A stretch of DNA of 64,000 bases from Bacillota bacterium (GCA_023429995.1 JAEZCE010000052.1:62001-126000); one strand, 5' to 3'; numbered from the stretch's first letter, positions 23,704-32,953 are shown. Numbers and translations are program-made. Notes: generated by a model not told the origin, from the letters alone.

Positions 23704-24942
23704 TTACCCGGCGCGGTGTCTCTTTCCGATGAGAACCGGAATCACCAGCAAAAAGGTTGTCAAGCCGCAGGCCAAAAAGCCCATGCCGCCGCCCCAGTGT
23801 TCCATGACCGTCCCGGCGTAAAAATTCCCGATCGGGGTGGAACCCTGATTCAAAAAAGAATAAACGCTCATAACCCTGCCGCGGTATTCATCGCTGGACT
23901 TCAGCTGAAAAATGGAGTTGGCCGTGTTGATGAAGGTCAGATTCATCCATCCGATAGCGGCGACCAGAAGAATACAAACCCAATATTGTCTTGTGAAAGC
24001 GGCGATTATCTGTAAGATGGCGGTACCAAAACCATCGAAAAACAATAAGCCTTCTTTCACGCCCTTTTTGCTGGTGGTGGCCATGACCAGCGCGCCGCAG
24101 AGCGAACCGACTCCGGCGGCGGACATTAAAGCGGTGTAAGCGTATGCGCCTTTTTGCAAAGCGGTTTTGGCAAATACCGGAATCACCACATCGTTGTTCA
24201 TGGCAAAAGTGCAAACCACGGCCATGATCAGCGCATTATTGGTCAAAGTCCGGTCTTTTCCGATATATTGAAGCCCTTCCTTGATTTCTTGCAACATATG
24301 GCGGCGGTTTCGCTGAACGACGAAGTCGGGGGTATGGATCAGCAAAATCCCCCAGAGGACCGCGATATAACTAAGGCCGTTGAAAAAAAAGCAAAAGACC
24401 GGACCGAATTTGACAATAACAATGCCGGAGATGGCCGGACCGATGATTTTAGCCAGGTTAACGATGGTCGAGTTGAGAGAGACGGCGTTCATTACGTCCT
24501 TCCGTCCCACCATTTCAATGAAGAACGATTGCCGGGCCGGCATGTCCAAAGTCTGGGTCAGGCCGAAAAGAACGCTTAAAATCAGAATGTGCCAGTATTG
24601 AACCACATGGAAATAGGTCAGAGCGGTCAAAATAAAAGCCTGCAGCATGAACACAGTCTGGGTCAGCAGCAGGATTTTTTTCTTCGGGAAACGGTCGACG
24701 AAAACACCGGCAAACAGGGTAAACAGCATCATGGGGAGAAATTGGCACACCCCCAGGATGCCGACTAACAGGGGTGAGCGGGTCAGGGTATAAACCAACC
24801 ATACCTGGGCGGTTCTTTGCATCCAGGTGCCGGTCAGGGATATCCCCTGACCGAACCAGAAGTTGCGAAAATCTTGGTATTTTAATGAGGAAAAGGTGGT
24901 CCTGAGCGTTGTGGCAATTTTACTGTTCATGACTCCCGGCAT
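23704..24942 (-). CDS. MFS transporter
   Basis: 412 residues with about 11-12 membrane spans. After a short cytoplasmic start, F-R-N-F-W-F-G-Q-G-I-S-L-T-G-T-W leads into span 1, and the loop F-V-D-R-F-P-K-K-K between spans 2 and 3 is the major-facilitator motif A. It belongs to the EntS/MFS_3 group of exporters (D-M-P-A-R-Q-S-F near 140 is typical). Start 24942 is used; ATG 24930 is possible. Substrate not predictable. No operon partner: downstream is the repeat stretch and upstream are decayed frames. Confidence 0.88.
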   Translation of the reverse strand: MPGVMNSKIATTLRTTFSSLKYQDFRNFWFGQGISLTGTWMQRTAQVWLVYTLTRSPLLVGILGVCQFLPMMLFTLFAGVFVDRFPKKKILLLTQTVFMLQAFILTALTYFHVVQYWHILILSVLFGLTQTLDMPARQSFFIEMVGRKDVMNAVSLNSTIVNLAKIIGPAISGIVIVKFGPVFCFFFNGLSYIAVLWGILLIHTPDFVVQRNRRHMLQEIKEGLQYIGKDRTLTNNALIMAVVCTFAMNNDVVIPVFAKTALQKGAYAYTALMSAAGVGSLCGALVMATTSKKGVKEGLLFFDGFGTAILQIIAAFTRQYWVCILLVAAIGWMNLTFINTANSIFQLKSSDEYRGRVMSVYSFLNQGSTPIGNFYAGTVMEHWGGGMGFLACGLTTFLLVIPVLIGKRHRAG

Positions 24943-25139
24943 CGCGTCCTAACGTAGAAGTGAAAATCCCTGAATTTTTGGGGAAGACCGTTCCGGGCTA
25001 CCCCTTGGCGGCGATTTTAGTTTGAACCGTTCTCACTAATGATTTTATGAGACGATAAATAATATTATATACTTTGAAACAGGGGTCTACAAGTAGTTGG
25101 AATAGCGTGCGGTGATTTGTAAGAATGATTCATGCGGTT

Positions 25140-25334
25140 TCAGACTTTTAACAGTTTCAGATAGGCCTGAATCGCTTCAAGGGTTTCATTACTCATCGTA
25201 CAACACATCTTGAGGATATCCTGATTGGTAGGTAGGGTATTTTCCCCACCAATTTTGTTGAAAAAGTCCTGTAAGGTTTTACATTTGATAGATGGAATTC
25301 AGATAATTCCGCTCGGAACAAGATAAATCTTCAT
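25140..25334 (-). pseudogene. Decayed small reading frame
   Basis: From ATG 25334 the frame has M-K-I-Y-L-V-P-S-G-I-I, an in-frame TGA, then about 50 more sense codons ending L-K-L-L-K-V and TGA at 25140. An overlapping frame from ATG 25341 also starts sensibly and stops after 20 codons, so a frameshift is likely. No family recognised. Confidence 0.35.
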
Positions 25335-25359
25335 GATTCATCCGCTTACCCCCTGTTCA

Positions 25360-25608
25360 TCATTTCAGCGGAAGGGTAATCCTATGGACGCCGGGGGCGC
25401 TGGGCGCCGCAGGTGGATTGGCGTGCGCCACAACCGGGTCGATATGAATAACCAGTTCCACGCCATGTTTCTCCAGCTCCTCCTGAACCTGTGCCATAGC
25501 CTGATGCGCCTTGACCAGAGGCACACGGGAGGGAATTTCAGCGTGAATGGAAGCAATCACTTTTTCAGGCCCGTAATCGTGCACCATCAGGTCATATTTG
25601 TGAATCAT
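25360..25608 (-). pseudogene. Remnant of a cation diffusion facilitator (C-terminal domain only)
   Basis: 82 codons encode the cytoplasmic dimerisation domain of CDF metal exporters (ZitB/FieF type): H-K-Y-D-L-M-V-H-D-Y-G-P, then I-H-A-E-I-P and V-I-H-I-D-P. The six membrane spans that should precede it are missing; a stop codon lies two codons upstream of the first Met, and the neighbouring gene is fur. No ribosome site is visible. It is therefore most likely a truncated gene, although a free-standing metal-binding domain cannot be excluded. Its neighbours are all metal-linked. Confidence 0.7.
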
Positions 25609-25659
25609 CAGCTAAAATAGAATTCAAGAGTATTCACCCCCTCTGGATCGATAGTTCGG

Positions 25660-26121
25660 TCATGATTTATCATGGCAGGTCTCGCATAGCCCGTAACATA
25701 GGATGTCCTGCAAATCGATCCGGAAATGATATTGAGACTCGATTGCCTGTTCACAGACGGTAAACAAGTGCGCCACGGAACCCTCCGTAATCCCAAAGGT
25801 CTTCCCGCATCTGGCGCATATGCAATGGGGATGTCCTTCCGGTTCGTCGGGATGGTTCAATTCGTAACAATAGTGTTTGTCGTCCGTCCGAAGCTTGCGC
25901 AGAACCTTGGCCTGTTCTAAAAAGGAGACTGCCCGGTACACCGTGGCAATGGATATGCCGGGCAGTATCTTTTTGGCGTATTCATAAATTTCTTCCACTC
26001 TCAGATGGGAACGATCATGATCGAACAAAGCCTGGAGCACCGCATGCTTCTGGGCGGTCATTCGGTGGCCGTTTTCCCCGAGCAAGCGTAAAAAGTTTTG
26101 TTGGGCATTGGCAGGCATCAT
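25660..26121 (-). CDS. Fur-family metal-dependent repressor
   Basis: 153 residues. Winged-helix part about 10-85 with R-M-T-A-Q-K and I-S-I-A-T-V-Y-R-A-V-S-F-L, dimerisation part with the structural zinc site C-A-R-C-G-K and a second C-x-x-C near the end (C-E-T-C). The sensory H-P-H-C-I-C stretch is present. It could be Fur, Zur or PerR; sequence alone does not decide. It lies 26 bases after the MarR gene on the same strand and may share its promoter, so MarR signals could feed into metal control. Confidence 0.88.
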   Translation of the reverse strand: MMPANAQQNFLRLLGENGHRMTAQKHAVLQALFDHDRSHLRVEEIYEYAKKILPGISIATVYRAVSFLEQAKVLRKLRTDDKHYCYELNHPDEPEGHPHCICARCGKTFGITEGSVAHLFTVCEQAIESQYHFRIDLQDILCYGLCETCHDKS

Positions 26122-26147
26122 TTTGATCCACCAACTTTCTAGACAAG

Positions 26148-26705
26148 TTACCAGAACCGCCTGTCGCTAAAATCAGAGTGGTGCCGCATCCCGTGGTGAT
26201 GGCCGCCAAACCCATGATGCCCTCCGAAACCGCGGTGGCGCCCGCGCGGCGCTTCCTGCTCCAAAGCGGAAGAATCCATGGAGTCCAGATGGGCGGTAAG
26301 CTTTTCGGTCAGCCGGAGCATCTCGGTGATTTCATTTTCCGCAAGTCCTTTGAACAGGGTATCCGTCAGTTGGGCATTGGCCTTTTTGGATTCCTCGACG
26401 GCGGATTTCCCCTGTTCCGTCAGGAAAATATGCAAGACCCGTTGATCCTTTTCGTCCTGTTTGCGCAGAACCAGGCCGAGTTGCTCCATTTTGGTCAGCA
26501 TCTCCGCCATGGAGGACGGCCGGACGTCCATGGCTTCGGCAAGTTCGCGCTGAATAACCCCTTCATTTTCAGCAATCAGCAATAATAATCTCGACTGTTC
26601 CCGGTAGTACTCCTCCATGTGAAACATTCGGTGGGAGCAGCGGTGAAGCTGCCGGCCAAGCCGGTGTAAAGCGGTATACAATTTTGCAGAATCGTTATTT
26701 TCCAT
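26148..26705 (-). CDS. MarR-family regulator with histidine-rich tail
   Basis: 185 residues from ATG 26705. Winged helix about 35-110 with Q-R-E-L-A-E-A-M-D-V-R-P-S-S and the wing K-D-Q-R-V-L. The C-terminal 30 residues are rich in His and Gly (G-G-H-H-G-F-G-G-H-H-H-G-M-R-H-H), which MarR proteins normally lack. The tail could bind Ni, Zn or Co, in keeping with Fur and CDF neighbours. Two GTTAGG...CCTAAC operators flank its own promoter (26729-26801), so it is probably autoregulated. Confidence 0.9.
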   Translation of the reverse strand: MENNDSAKLYTALHRLGRQLHRCSHRMFHMEEYYREQSRLLLLIAENEGVIQRELAEAMDVRPSSMAEMLTKMEQLGLVLRKQDEKDQRVLHIFLTEQGKSAVEESKKANAQLTDTLFKGLAENEITEMLRLTEKLTAHLDSMDSSALEQEAPRGRHRGFGGHHGFGGHHHGMRHHSDFSDRRFW

Positions 26706-26728
26706 AAGGCACTTCCTTGGTTAAATTT

Positions 26729-26801
26729 AGTTAGGATCCTAACTTGTTTATAGTATAACACCACTTATTTTGGTAGTCAATAATTAAGTTAGGAGCCTAA
26801 C
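26729..26801 (-). promoter_or_regulatory. marR-fur promoter with two palindromic operators
   Basis: On the minus strand TTGACT (26775-26780) and TATACT (26752-26757) with a 17-base spacer. AGTTAGGATCCTAACT (26729-26744) is a perfect 16-bp palindrome just downstream of the -10. GTTAGGAGCCTAAC (26788-26801) lies just upstream of the -35. Binding at both would close the promoter. Confidence 0.85.
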
Positions 26802-27107
26802 GATATTTTTGCCGGCGATGAGCTTCCGGTCCAATGCGGCAGTATGAATGGTGTTCTGATAGAAGAACGGTCATGGCGGGACTGGCAGCGGAAGGGATGG
26901 AAGGCGTGGGTAAAATCATTAGCGGCGCCAATGAGGAGTTACGGCGGGTTATGAGTCTCACCGGCGCTCTGGAACGACAATACGGGTTTTGCGGTATATA
27001 AACGGATACTATGATACTTTTAAGTACGTACTTGTGATTTGTTATTCCATAACTTAATATTACATTGTAATAATTTTTAATGAATGAGCAAGAAAAGAGG
27101 AGACAAT
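26802..27107. other. Intergenic region with a 42-codon remnant ORF
   Basis: A plus-strand frame 26873-27001 (M-A-G-L-A-A-E-G-M-E-G-V...) has no ribosome site and no family I recognise; it looks like the end of a lost gene. AT-rich promoter-like sequence follows before 27108. Confidence 0.4.
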
Positions 27108-27908
27108 ATGGATTTAATTAAAGTTAATCACGAGAAATGCGCTCGATGCGGAATTTGTGCGGAAATTTGTCCACCGATGATTTTGAGCATGGAAGAACAT
27201 GGACCTAAAGCGGTGGAACCCCAAAATTGCATAGCATGCGGCCATTGTGTGGCTATTTGCCCCAATGCCGCAATCGATAATATAAAAGCGCCTTTAGCCG
27301 ACCAAGTTGATTTAAAAAAGTTTCCGGTGATCGATGGCGAAACGGCTCATCAATATCTTCGGTCCCGTCGCTCAATTCGCCGTTTTAAAGATAAAAGCGT
27401 ACCGCCTGACCAATTATTAAAACTGGTCGATATTGCGCGATTTGCTCCCACGGCCAGTAATAAGCAAGGGATATCGTATATTATTATAAAAGACGAAAAA
27501 GTTCTTAAGCAAGTGAGAGAGACAACTGTTGAGTGGATGGAGGTTAATCAGTCCCAATGGTGGAGCTTTCCTTTACATATCCGCGCCTATCGTGAAAAGG
27601 GAATTGACGGAATCCTGCATGCGGCGCCCCATCTTATTGTGGCGACAGCCCCCAAAGATTTCAAAAACGGCCGTGAAAATACCATCCTGTCCTTTGCCTA
27701 TTTGGAATTGTTCGCCAATGCGCTGGGGTTAGGTTCGGTCTGGGCGGGGCTTATCGAAATGTGCGCTTTTAAAAATTATCAACCCTTGCTCGCTTTATTT
27801 AGCATTCCCGAAGATAAAGTTTTTACAGGAGCGGTTATGGTCGGCTATCCCCAATATAAGTTTCATCGACTTGTAGACCGAAATCCATTGGATGTCGCAT
27901 GGGTTTAA
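27108..27908 (+). CDS. Nitroreductase-family protein with N-terminal 2[4Fe-4S] ferredoxin domain
   Basis: 266 residues from ATG 27108, chosen over ATG 27084 because AGAGGAGA lies just before it. Residues 1-60 hold two clusters, C-A-R-C-G-I-C-A-E-I-C-P and C-I-A-C-G-H-C-V-A-I-C-P. The FMN-binding nitroreductase fold follows, with R-S-R-R-S-I-R-R-F near 85 and the A-P-T-A-S-N-K-Q loop near 115. Such proteins pass electrons from ferredoxin-like clusters to flavin; the substrate is unknown. Monocistronic. Confidence 0.92.
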   Translation: MDLIKVNHEKCARCGICAEICPPMILSMEEHGPKAVEPQNCIACGHCVAICPNAAIDNIKAPLADQVDLKKFPVIDGETAHQYLRSRRSIRRFKDKSVPPDQLLKLVDIARFAPTASNKQGISYIIIKDEKVLKQVRETTVEWMEVNQSQWWSFPLHIRAYREKGIDGILHAAPHLIVATAPKDFKNGRENTILSFAYLELFANALGLGSVWAGLIEMCAFKNYQPLLALFSIPEDKVFTGAVMVGYPQYKFHRLVDRNPLDVAWV

Positions 27909-28062
27909 TAAAACTTCCATGGAGCCGAATCAGGATAGAGTTTTGAATGGGTAAGGCGAAATGGCTATCGGATCATATAATACCCTCATTAACCATTTGG
28001 AACCCGGTCCTGGAATGGCATCGGGTTCCAAACAAAATCGCTATTCAGGCCATCTTTGCCAT

Positions 28063-28374
28063 TTAGGTGTTTTCTTTGGCGGGAATTAATTTACCCAGTA
28101 GCCAAAAAATAACTGCTATTGCAGCAATCCCGACGATTGCCGATAAAATATATCCGAAAGCGGATTGGAAAAAGTTTTTATCAAAACCGGAGATCCCGTA
28201 ATCCGGCAATAGATTGGCGACTACCTGGTTAAATTGTTGCATACCCGCCGGGATAAAGCCGACCTTCTGCTCAATCTCATCAAGCCCCCATTCGCCCCAG
28301 GCCGAACCCGGCGCCAGTAAGCCCAATGGAGTGAGCAGAATGATCATCACAGCCCCAAAGATCGCCTTTTTCAT
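28063..28374 (-). CDS. CbiN/PDGLE-type subunit of a cobalt or nickel transporter
   Basis: 103 residues with a signal-like first span (about 5-26), an extracytoplasmic stretch opening with E-W-G-L-D-E-I-E (a variant of the PDGLE motif) and a second span near 75-97. In ECF-type Co/Ni importers this small protein helps CbiM open the substrate path. Its start overlaps the cbiM stop by four bases. The expected CbiQ and CbiO genes are absent next to it; some CbiMN pairs transport without them, or they are encoded elsewhere. Confidence 0.78.
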   Translation of the reverse strand: MKKAIFGAVMIILLTPLGLLAPGSAWGEWGLDEIEQKVGFIPAGMQQFNQVVANLLPDYGISGFDKNFFQSAFGYILSAIVGIAAIAVIFWLLGKLIPAKENT

Positions 28375-29063
28375 TGTTCGATCCTCCTTACATTTGCCGA
28401 GGCCCGGTATAAAATACTATCCTCTCCGACCCTTTGCAGATAGTAAATAACCAGTCCGGTAACGATAGCTTCGGCAAAACCGGCCACAGTCAAGTGCGCA
28501 AATAACATCGCCGGGATTGACAGGGTTAAACCGTAAGGGAAATATAAGGGACTGCCGCCGACAGTATGAAACAACAAGGGTTGCAGCCCTAATTCGATAC
28601 CGGTAGCCAGCGCGGCGATATTGATGCCGATATAGGCCCCGATACCGGAGGATATAAATGGATTGACCTTTAATTTTAAAGCCGATTTATAAATCAGATA
28701 ACCTGCAAATGGCGCTAAAAAAGCCATATTGAAACAATTGGCGCCCAGGGCCAGCACCCCGCCGTCTCCGAACAGGATGGCCTGGATTATCAAAGCAATC
28801 GATATGGCTATACTGGCCGCCCATGGCCCCAATGTTATTGCCAGCAGGGTTGCCCCTACGGCATGCGCGGTAGTTCCATCCGGGATGGGAATATTAAACA
28901 TCATGATGATAAACGAAAAAGCAGCCCCCATTGCCATCATGGGGATATTCTTTTTTTCCAAACTTTGAGAGACCTTTCGGCTGGCGATGGTCCAAACGGG
29001 AAGCATGGCGGCTCCCATCACACCGCAGGTCTGAGGACTTAAATATCCTTCGGGGATATGCAC
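28371..29063 (-). CDS. cbiM: Cobalt/nickel transport protein CbiM
   Basis: 230 residues. GTG 29063 is chosen because GAGGTGG lies 5 bases upstream and the protein then begins M-H-I-P-E-G-Y-L-S-P, the metal-binding N-terminus of CbiM (His at position 2 is a ligand). About seven spans follow. H-A-V-G-A-T-L near 65 and G-D-G-G-V-L-A-L-G-A-N near 95 are conserved blocks. It is the substrate-specific subunit of an ECF-type metal importer. Confidence 0.92.
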   Translation of the reverse strand: MHIPEGYLSPQTCGVMGAAMLPVWTIASRKVSQSLEKKNIPMMAMGAAFSFIIMMFNIPIPDGTTAHAVGATLLAITLGPWAASIAISIALIIQAILFGDGGVLALGANCFNMAFLAPFAGYLIYKSALKLKVNPFISSGIGAYIGINIAALATGIELGLQPLLFHTVGGSPLYFPYGLTLSIPAMLFAHLTVAGFAEAIVTGLVIYYLQRVGEDSILYRASANVRRIEQ

Positions 29064-29378
29064 TTCTACCACCTCGTAATACGAATTTTAAAATCATGCT
29101 ACCATTATTCAACATCCTAAGGTGAAATCCTTTATTTACAAAAATAATTCGCAAATATTTTCCCGGATTGGCAAGACCTCCATATCCGGCTTAACGGTAA
29201 GAATTATTTTAAATTCGTGGCATCATCCGCAAAACCGCTTTATTCCATGTAGGCCGGGAGGGTGGAGATTTTATCTTATTACCGGCAAGCTGAAGCTGAA
29301 GAGAACAGGTTTATTTCGGGCGGAAATACGGAAAATAAAGAAGCTTGATTGTCATCAACGGCTTTAAAGGGGACTGGA
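29064..29378. other. Divergent intergenic region, possible structured leader of cbiM
   Basis: On the minus strand there is a GCCAC at about 29208-29212 and, further downstream, a CCGGAT/ATCCGG hairpin holding GGAGGTCTTGCC, loosely like a cobalamin-riboswitch B12 box. The full riboswitch core is not evident to me. No gene is seen here. Confidence 0.3.
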
Positions 29379-29816
29379 ATGGATCGGACCTGTAAAGGAT
29401 TTATCGCCGGAGTTGGCGCGGGATTAATCGTTAGCGCCATCAATTTGCCTGCATATTACTGGTTTCATATCATTAAAATCCGTTTTTTGGATTGGGCGGC
29501 TATTTTGGTATTGAGAGGTTTGCCGCAAAATGGATTGGAAACGATATTCGCCTTGATCCAACAGCTTTTTTGGGATGGCGGCATGGGCATTATCTTTGCC
29601 TTTTTGCTTCCCAAAATATCCTGGCGCGGGTATAAAACCAAGGGAGCTATTTATGGAATCTTTCTTTCCTTCATTTTTTGTTCGCTGGCCATCATGTTCA
29701 GATTGCCGTTTCTCTCTGAGAAAGCTCCTTTGGAAACCGTGATGTTTAATAATCTATGTGTAATATTATGGGGGATCATCGTAGCGGTTATCTTGAAGAA
29801 GCTGGAGAAGGTATAA
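29379..29816 (+). CDS. Small integral membrane protein, unknown function
   Basis: 145 residues from ATG 29379 (AAAGGGG upstream; an earlier in-frame start has no ribosome site). Four hydrophobic spans near 5-30, 50-75, 85-105 and 120-140, with short polar loops. No motif recognised. Divergent from cbiM. Small four-span proteins of this kind are common in Firmicutes without known role. Confidence 0.72.
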   Translation: MDRTCKGFIAGVGAGLIVSAINLPAYYWFHIIKIRFLDWAAILVLRGLPQNGLETIFALIQQLFWDGGMGIIFAFLLPKISWRGYKTKGAIYGIFLSFIFCSLAIMFRLPFLSEKAPLETVMFNNLCVILWGIIVAVILKKLEKV

Positions 29817-29902
29817 GTTATCTCCAGGTTCAACATCAAGAAGGGAAAGCGTTTTTCCGCCATATTCCACGACCGCCATTGCCATTAGCGTGCTTCATGG
29901 CC

Positions 29903-30517
29903 TTAATAGATCCATGGAACATAACGCTTGGTGTGTTTTTTATATTGAATAAAATTTTCGCCATGGACAGTTTCCAGAAAATCCTCCTCGCATCGCACCT
30001 GAATTTCAAGGGTGTAGATGAATAGTAAATTGAAAATAAAAACGGTCCAGGTTGGCCAAATCAGCCAGACTCCCAAATTCAGCACAAACAACCCCAGATA
30101 AGTCGGATTGCGGATGAATTTATATATACCGGACTGAACCAATACGGTTTTTTCATTTTCATCAATACCCACCCGCCAGGATTGACCCATCTTGATTTGG
30201 GCGTAAAGACAGACACTCAACCCGATGATCCCGGCGCCAAAGCCTGCAAATTTGAAAAAAGAACCATCCAATAATTCAAAGCGAGCGAAAAGGGAGTAAA
30301 TTTGAAAATTAGCGGTGTGAGTGATGATGATCAAAATGACATAAACTGTCAGTAAGTTAAGCATGGCTCCCAGATACCTTTGCAGGCTCGATTTTGAATT
30401 TTTAAAGACCTCCGGGTCAATCCCAGAGGTCTTAACCAGTATCCATTTCTTGATTTTCCATAGCAGCCAGTATATAAAAAACAACGGTATAACCAGTGAA
30501 CCGCCCAATATATCCAT
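29903..30517 (-). CDS. Isoprenylcysteine carboxyl methyltransferase-family membrane protein
   Basis: 204 residues with about five spans. The C-terminal half has the ICMT/PEMT pattern: V-Q-S-G-I-Y-K-F-I-R-N-P-T-Y-L-G near 130, and R-C-E-E-D-F-L with Y-K-K-H-T-K-R-Y-V-P near 180, which bind SAM and the lipid-like substrate. Bacterial members methylate unknown, probably lipid, substrates. It lies 67 bases after the metal ATPase gene on the same strand and may be co-transcribed. Confidence 0.85.
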   Translation of the reverse strand: MDILGGSLVIPLFFIYWLLWKIKKWILVKTSGIDPEVFKNSKSSLQRYLGAMLNLLTVYVILIIITHTANFQIYSLFARFELLDGSFFKFAGFGAGIIGLSVCLYAQIKMGQSWRVGIDENEKTVLVQSGIYKFIRNPTYLGLFVLNLGVWLIWPTWTVFIFNLLFIYTLEIQVRCEEDFLETVHGENFIQYKKHTKRYVPWIY

Positions 30518-30584
30518 GATACGCCTCCGTTGATGTTTGCCAGTGCCATGATTCCGGTTGTTTTATTTATCCGTCGCCAGTTTT

Positions 30585-32903
30585 TTAAGCGCTCTTTCCA
30601 TAGCGCAGGGTCCGGCTGGCATTCAAAACGGCCAGGACGGTCACTCCCACATCGGCAAAGACGGCCTCCCAGATACTGGCCACTCCCAGAGAGCCCAGGA
30701 GGATGAAAAATCCTTTGACCCCTAATGCCAAAAGAATATTTTGCCGGACAATACGGCTGGTCCATCTGGCAATTTCCACGGCCTTGACCAGTTTGGACGG
30801 GGCGTCCTCCATTAATACCACATCGGCGGCTTCGATGGCGGCATCACTCCCCAGACCGCCCATGGCTACCCCGATATCGGCCCTGGTGATCACCGGCGCA
30901 TCGTTTACACCGTCTCCGACAAAGGCCAGTTTTTGTTTGCGCCTGTTTTTAAAATCCCCTTCCAATTCTTCCACTTTGGTTACTTTATCTTCCGGTAAAA
31001 GTTCGGCATAAAAACCATCCAAACCGAGTTCCCGGCTAACCCGTTCCGCTACCGTTTTTTCATCTCCGGTAAGCATGACCGTTTTACGGACGCCCAGCCG
31101 TTTCAGGCCGGCGATAGTTTCCCTGGCATCCTTTTTTAATTCATCGGAGATGATGATATATCCGGCGTAAACTTCGTCGATTGCCACATAAACGCTGGTG
31201 CCTACTACCTCACAATCCTGATGGTCAATATTTTCTTTATGCATTAAGCGATCGTTTCCGGCCAAAATTCTTCTGCCCTTTACCCTGGCGCTAATGCCAT
31301 GAGCGGGGATTTCTTTATAATCCAGCACATCTTCCTCAGAAAAGCTGTTTCCGCGGCTTTTCGCTGCGCTCCGAATGGATTCGGCGATTGGATGGTTGCT
31401 ATAGATTTCCGCCCCGGCCGCGGCCGCTAAAACTTCTTCCGGGGTGAATCCTTTCCTGGGGACGATTTCGGTTACCCGGAAAACTCCTTTGGTTAAAGTC
31501 CCGGTTTTGTCGAAAACCACGGTATCCAGGTCGGCCAAAGCATCCAGGAAATTGGCGCCTTTTACCAGAATACCGTTTCTGGAAGCGCCGCCGATGCCTC
31601 CGAAATAGCCCAAAGGAATGGAAACCATCAGAGCGCAAGGGCAGGAGATAACCAATAACACCAGCGCCCGGTATAACCATTGACTGAAAGTCGCCTCCGG
31701 TATGAGAAGGGGAGGAACGAGGGCGATCAACGCGGCAATGCCTACCACCGCCGGTGTGTAGTAATTGGAGAACCTGGTAATGAACTGTTCGGTGGGGGCT
31801 TTCCGCTCATTGGCCTTTTCCACCAGGTTTAAGATCCGGGAGACTGAAGAATCTTTAAAGGGTTTGGCCACTTTTACGGTTAATAACCCCTGGCCGTTAA
31901 TCATACCGGCCAAAATTATTTCCCCCGGTTCCACTTTACGGGGAACCGATTCGCCGGTTAGGGCGGAAGTATCGACAAATGAGGAGCCTTCAACAATATC
32001 ACCATCCAGCGGCACTTTTTCACCCGGTTTGATGAGGATCAATTGGCCCACTTCCACTTCTTCGGGTTTAATCCGCCGGGTGCCGCCATTCTCTTTGAGA
32101 TTGGCATATTCCGGCTGAATATTCAACAGGGCGGTAATGGAACGCCGGGAGCGGTTAACCGCCCGGCTTTGAAAATATTCGCCCACCGCATAAAAGAGCA
32201 TTACTCCGGCGGCTTCCGGCAATTGATGAATGGCGATGGCTCCACCGGTGGCGATGGTCATCAGGAAACTTTCATCAAAGAGCCGGCCGCGGAGAAGCCT
32301 TTTTACCGCACTGGCAATCACGGGCCAGCCAACCAAGAGATAGGCGGGAAGCAAAACCGCATATTCGGCCCAGGAAAATGGGGTCCGGTGTAGGGAGTCG
32401 TTAAATATCAATCCGATGAGTAATAATATGCCGGCACTGCCCACTATCCATAGTTTGTTTTTCTCCGCTTTTTCTTCCGGCGCGACCCCCCCGCGGCTTT
32501 CGATTTTTCGTAGGGTAACTTCGGGTTCTATCCGCGCGATGATATCCTGGGCCTGTTTTAAAAGTTCCACGGGCAATTCCACATTTTTGGCGGCAAAGTT
32601 AACTTGGGTATGTTCCAGGCCCTGGATTTTTCTTAATTCCGATTCGATTTTGGCGGCGCAATTGGCGCAATCCAGGCCATCCAAGGAATAGCGGAGGGTA
32701 TTTCCCCCCTCCCGTTCCAGGAACACTTCCGGCTCAATCCCGGTGATGATGGCCCGGGCTTTGGATTCGAAGCTTTCCGGTAATTCCACGCTGAGAGTGC
32801 TAAAATTGACGCTTACATCCTCAAGACCTTGAACTTTCCGGAGTTCCCGCTCGATATTAGCGGCGCAGTTCGGACAATCCAATCCCCTCAGTGAATAGCG
32901 CAT
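30585..32903 (-). CDS. cadA: Zn/Cd/Pb-exporting P1B-type ATPase
   Basis: 772 residues. Two N-terminal HMA metal-binding domains, near 1-70 and 71-140, each with G-L-D-C-x-N-C-A (normally G-M-T-C-x-x-C). The transmembrane metal site is S-C-P-C-A-L near 430, the phosphorylation site D-K-T-G-T near 475, S-N-H-P-I-A-E-S near 520, and G-D-G-V-N-D-A-P near 705. C-P-C together with K in the last span region is typical of Zn/Cd/Pb pumps rather than copper pumps. GAAGGTAAGAAG precedes the ATG. The ArsR repressor gene lies 50 bases upstream, so the pair is a cad-type metal resistance operon. Confidence 0.94.
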   Translation of the reverse strand: MRYSLRGLDCPNCAANIERELRKVQGLEDVSVNFSTLSVELPESFESKARAIITGIEPEVFLEREGGNTLRYSLDGLDCANCAAKIESELRKIQGLEHTQVNFAAKNVELPVELLKQAQDIIARIEPEVTLRKIESRGGVAPEEKAEKNKLWIVGSAGILLLIGLIFNDSLHRTPFSWAEYAVLLPAYLLVGWPVIASAVKRLLRGRLFDESFLMTIATGGAIAIHQLPEAAGVMLFYAVGEYFQSRAVNRSRRSITALLNIQPEYANLKENGGTRRIKPEEVEVGQLILIKPGEKVPLDGDIVEGSSFVDTSALTGESVPRKVEPGEIILAGMINGQGLLTVKVAKPFKDSSVSRILNLVEKANERKAPTEQFITRFSNYYTPAVVGIAALIALVPPLLIPEATFSQWLYRALVLLVISCPCALMVSIPLGYFGGIGGASRNGILVKGANFLDALADLDTVVFDKTGTLTKGVFRVTEIVPRKGFTPEEVLAAAAGAEIYSNHPIAESIRSAAKSRGNSFSEEDVLDYKEIPAHGISARVKGRRILAGNDRLMHKENIDHQDCEVVGTSVYVAIDEVYAGYIIISDELKKDARETIAGLKRLGVRKTVMLTGDEKTVAERVSRELGLDGFYAELLPEDKVTKVEELEGDFKNRRKQKLAFVGDGVNDAPVITRADIGVAMGGLGSDAAIEAADVVLMEDAPSKLVKAVEIARWTSRIVRQNILLALGVKGFFILLGSLGVASIWEAVFADVGVTVLAVLNASRTLRYGKSA

Positions 32904-32953
32904 CTTCTTACCTTCTTTCGTTAGATTGTAAGGGCAAACATAAAAACTACCTG

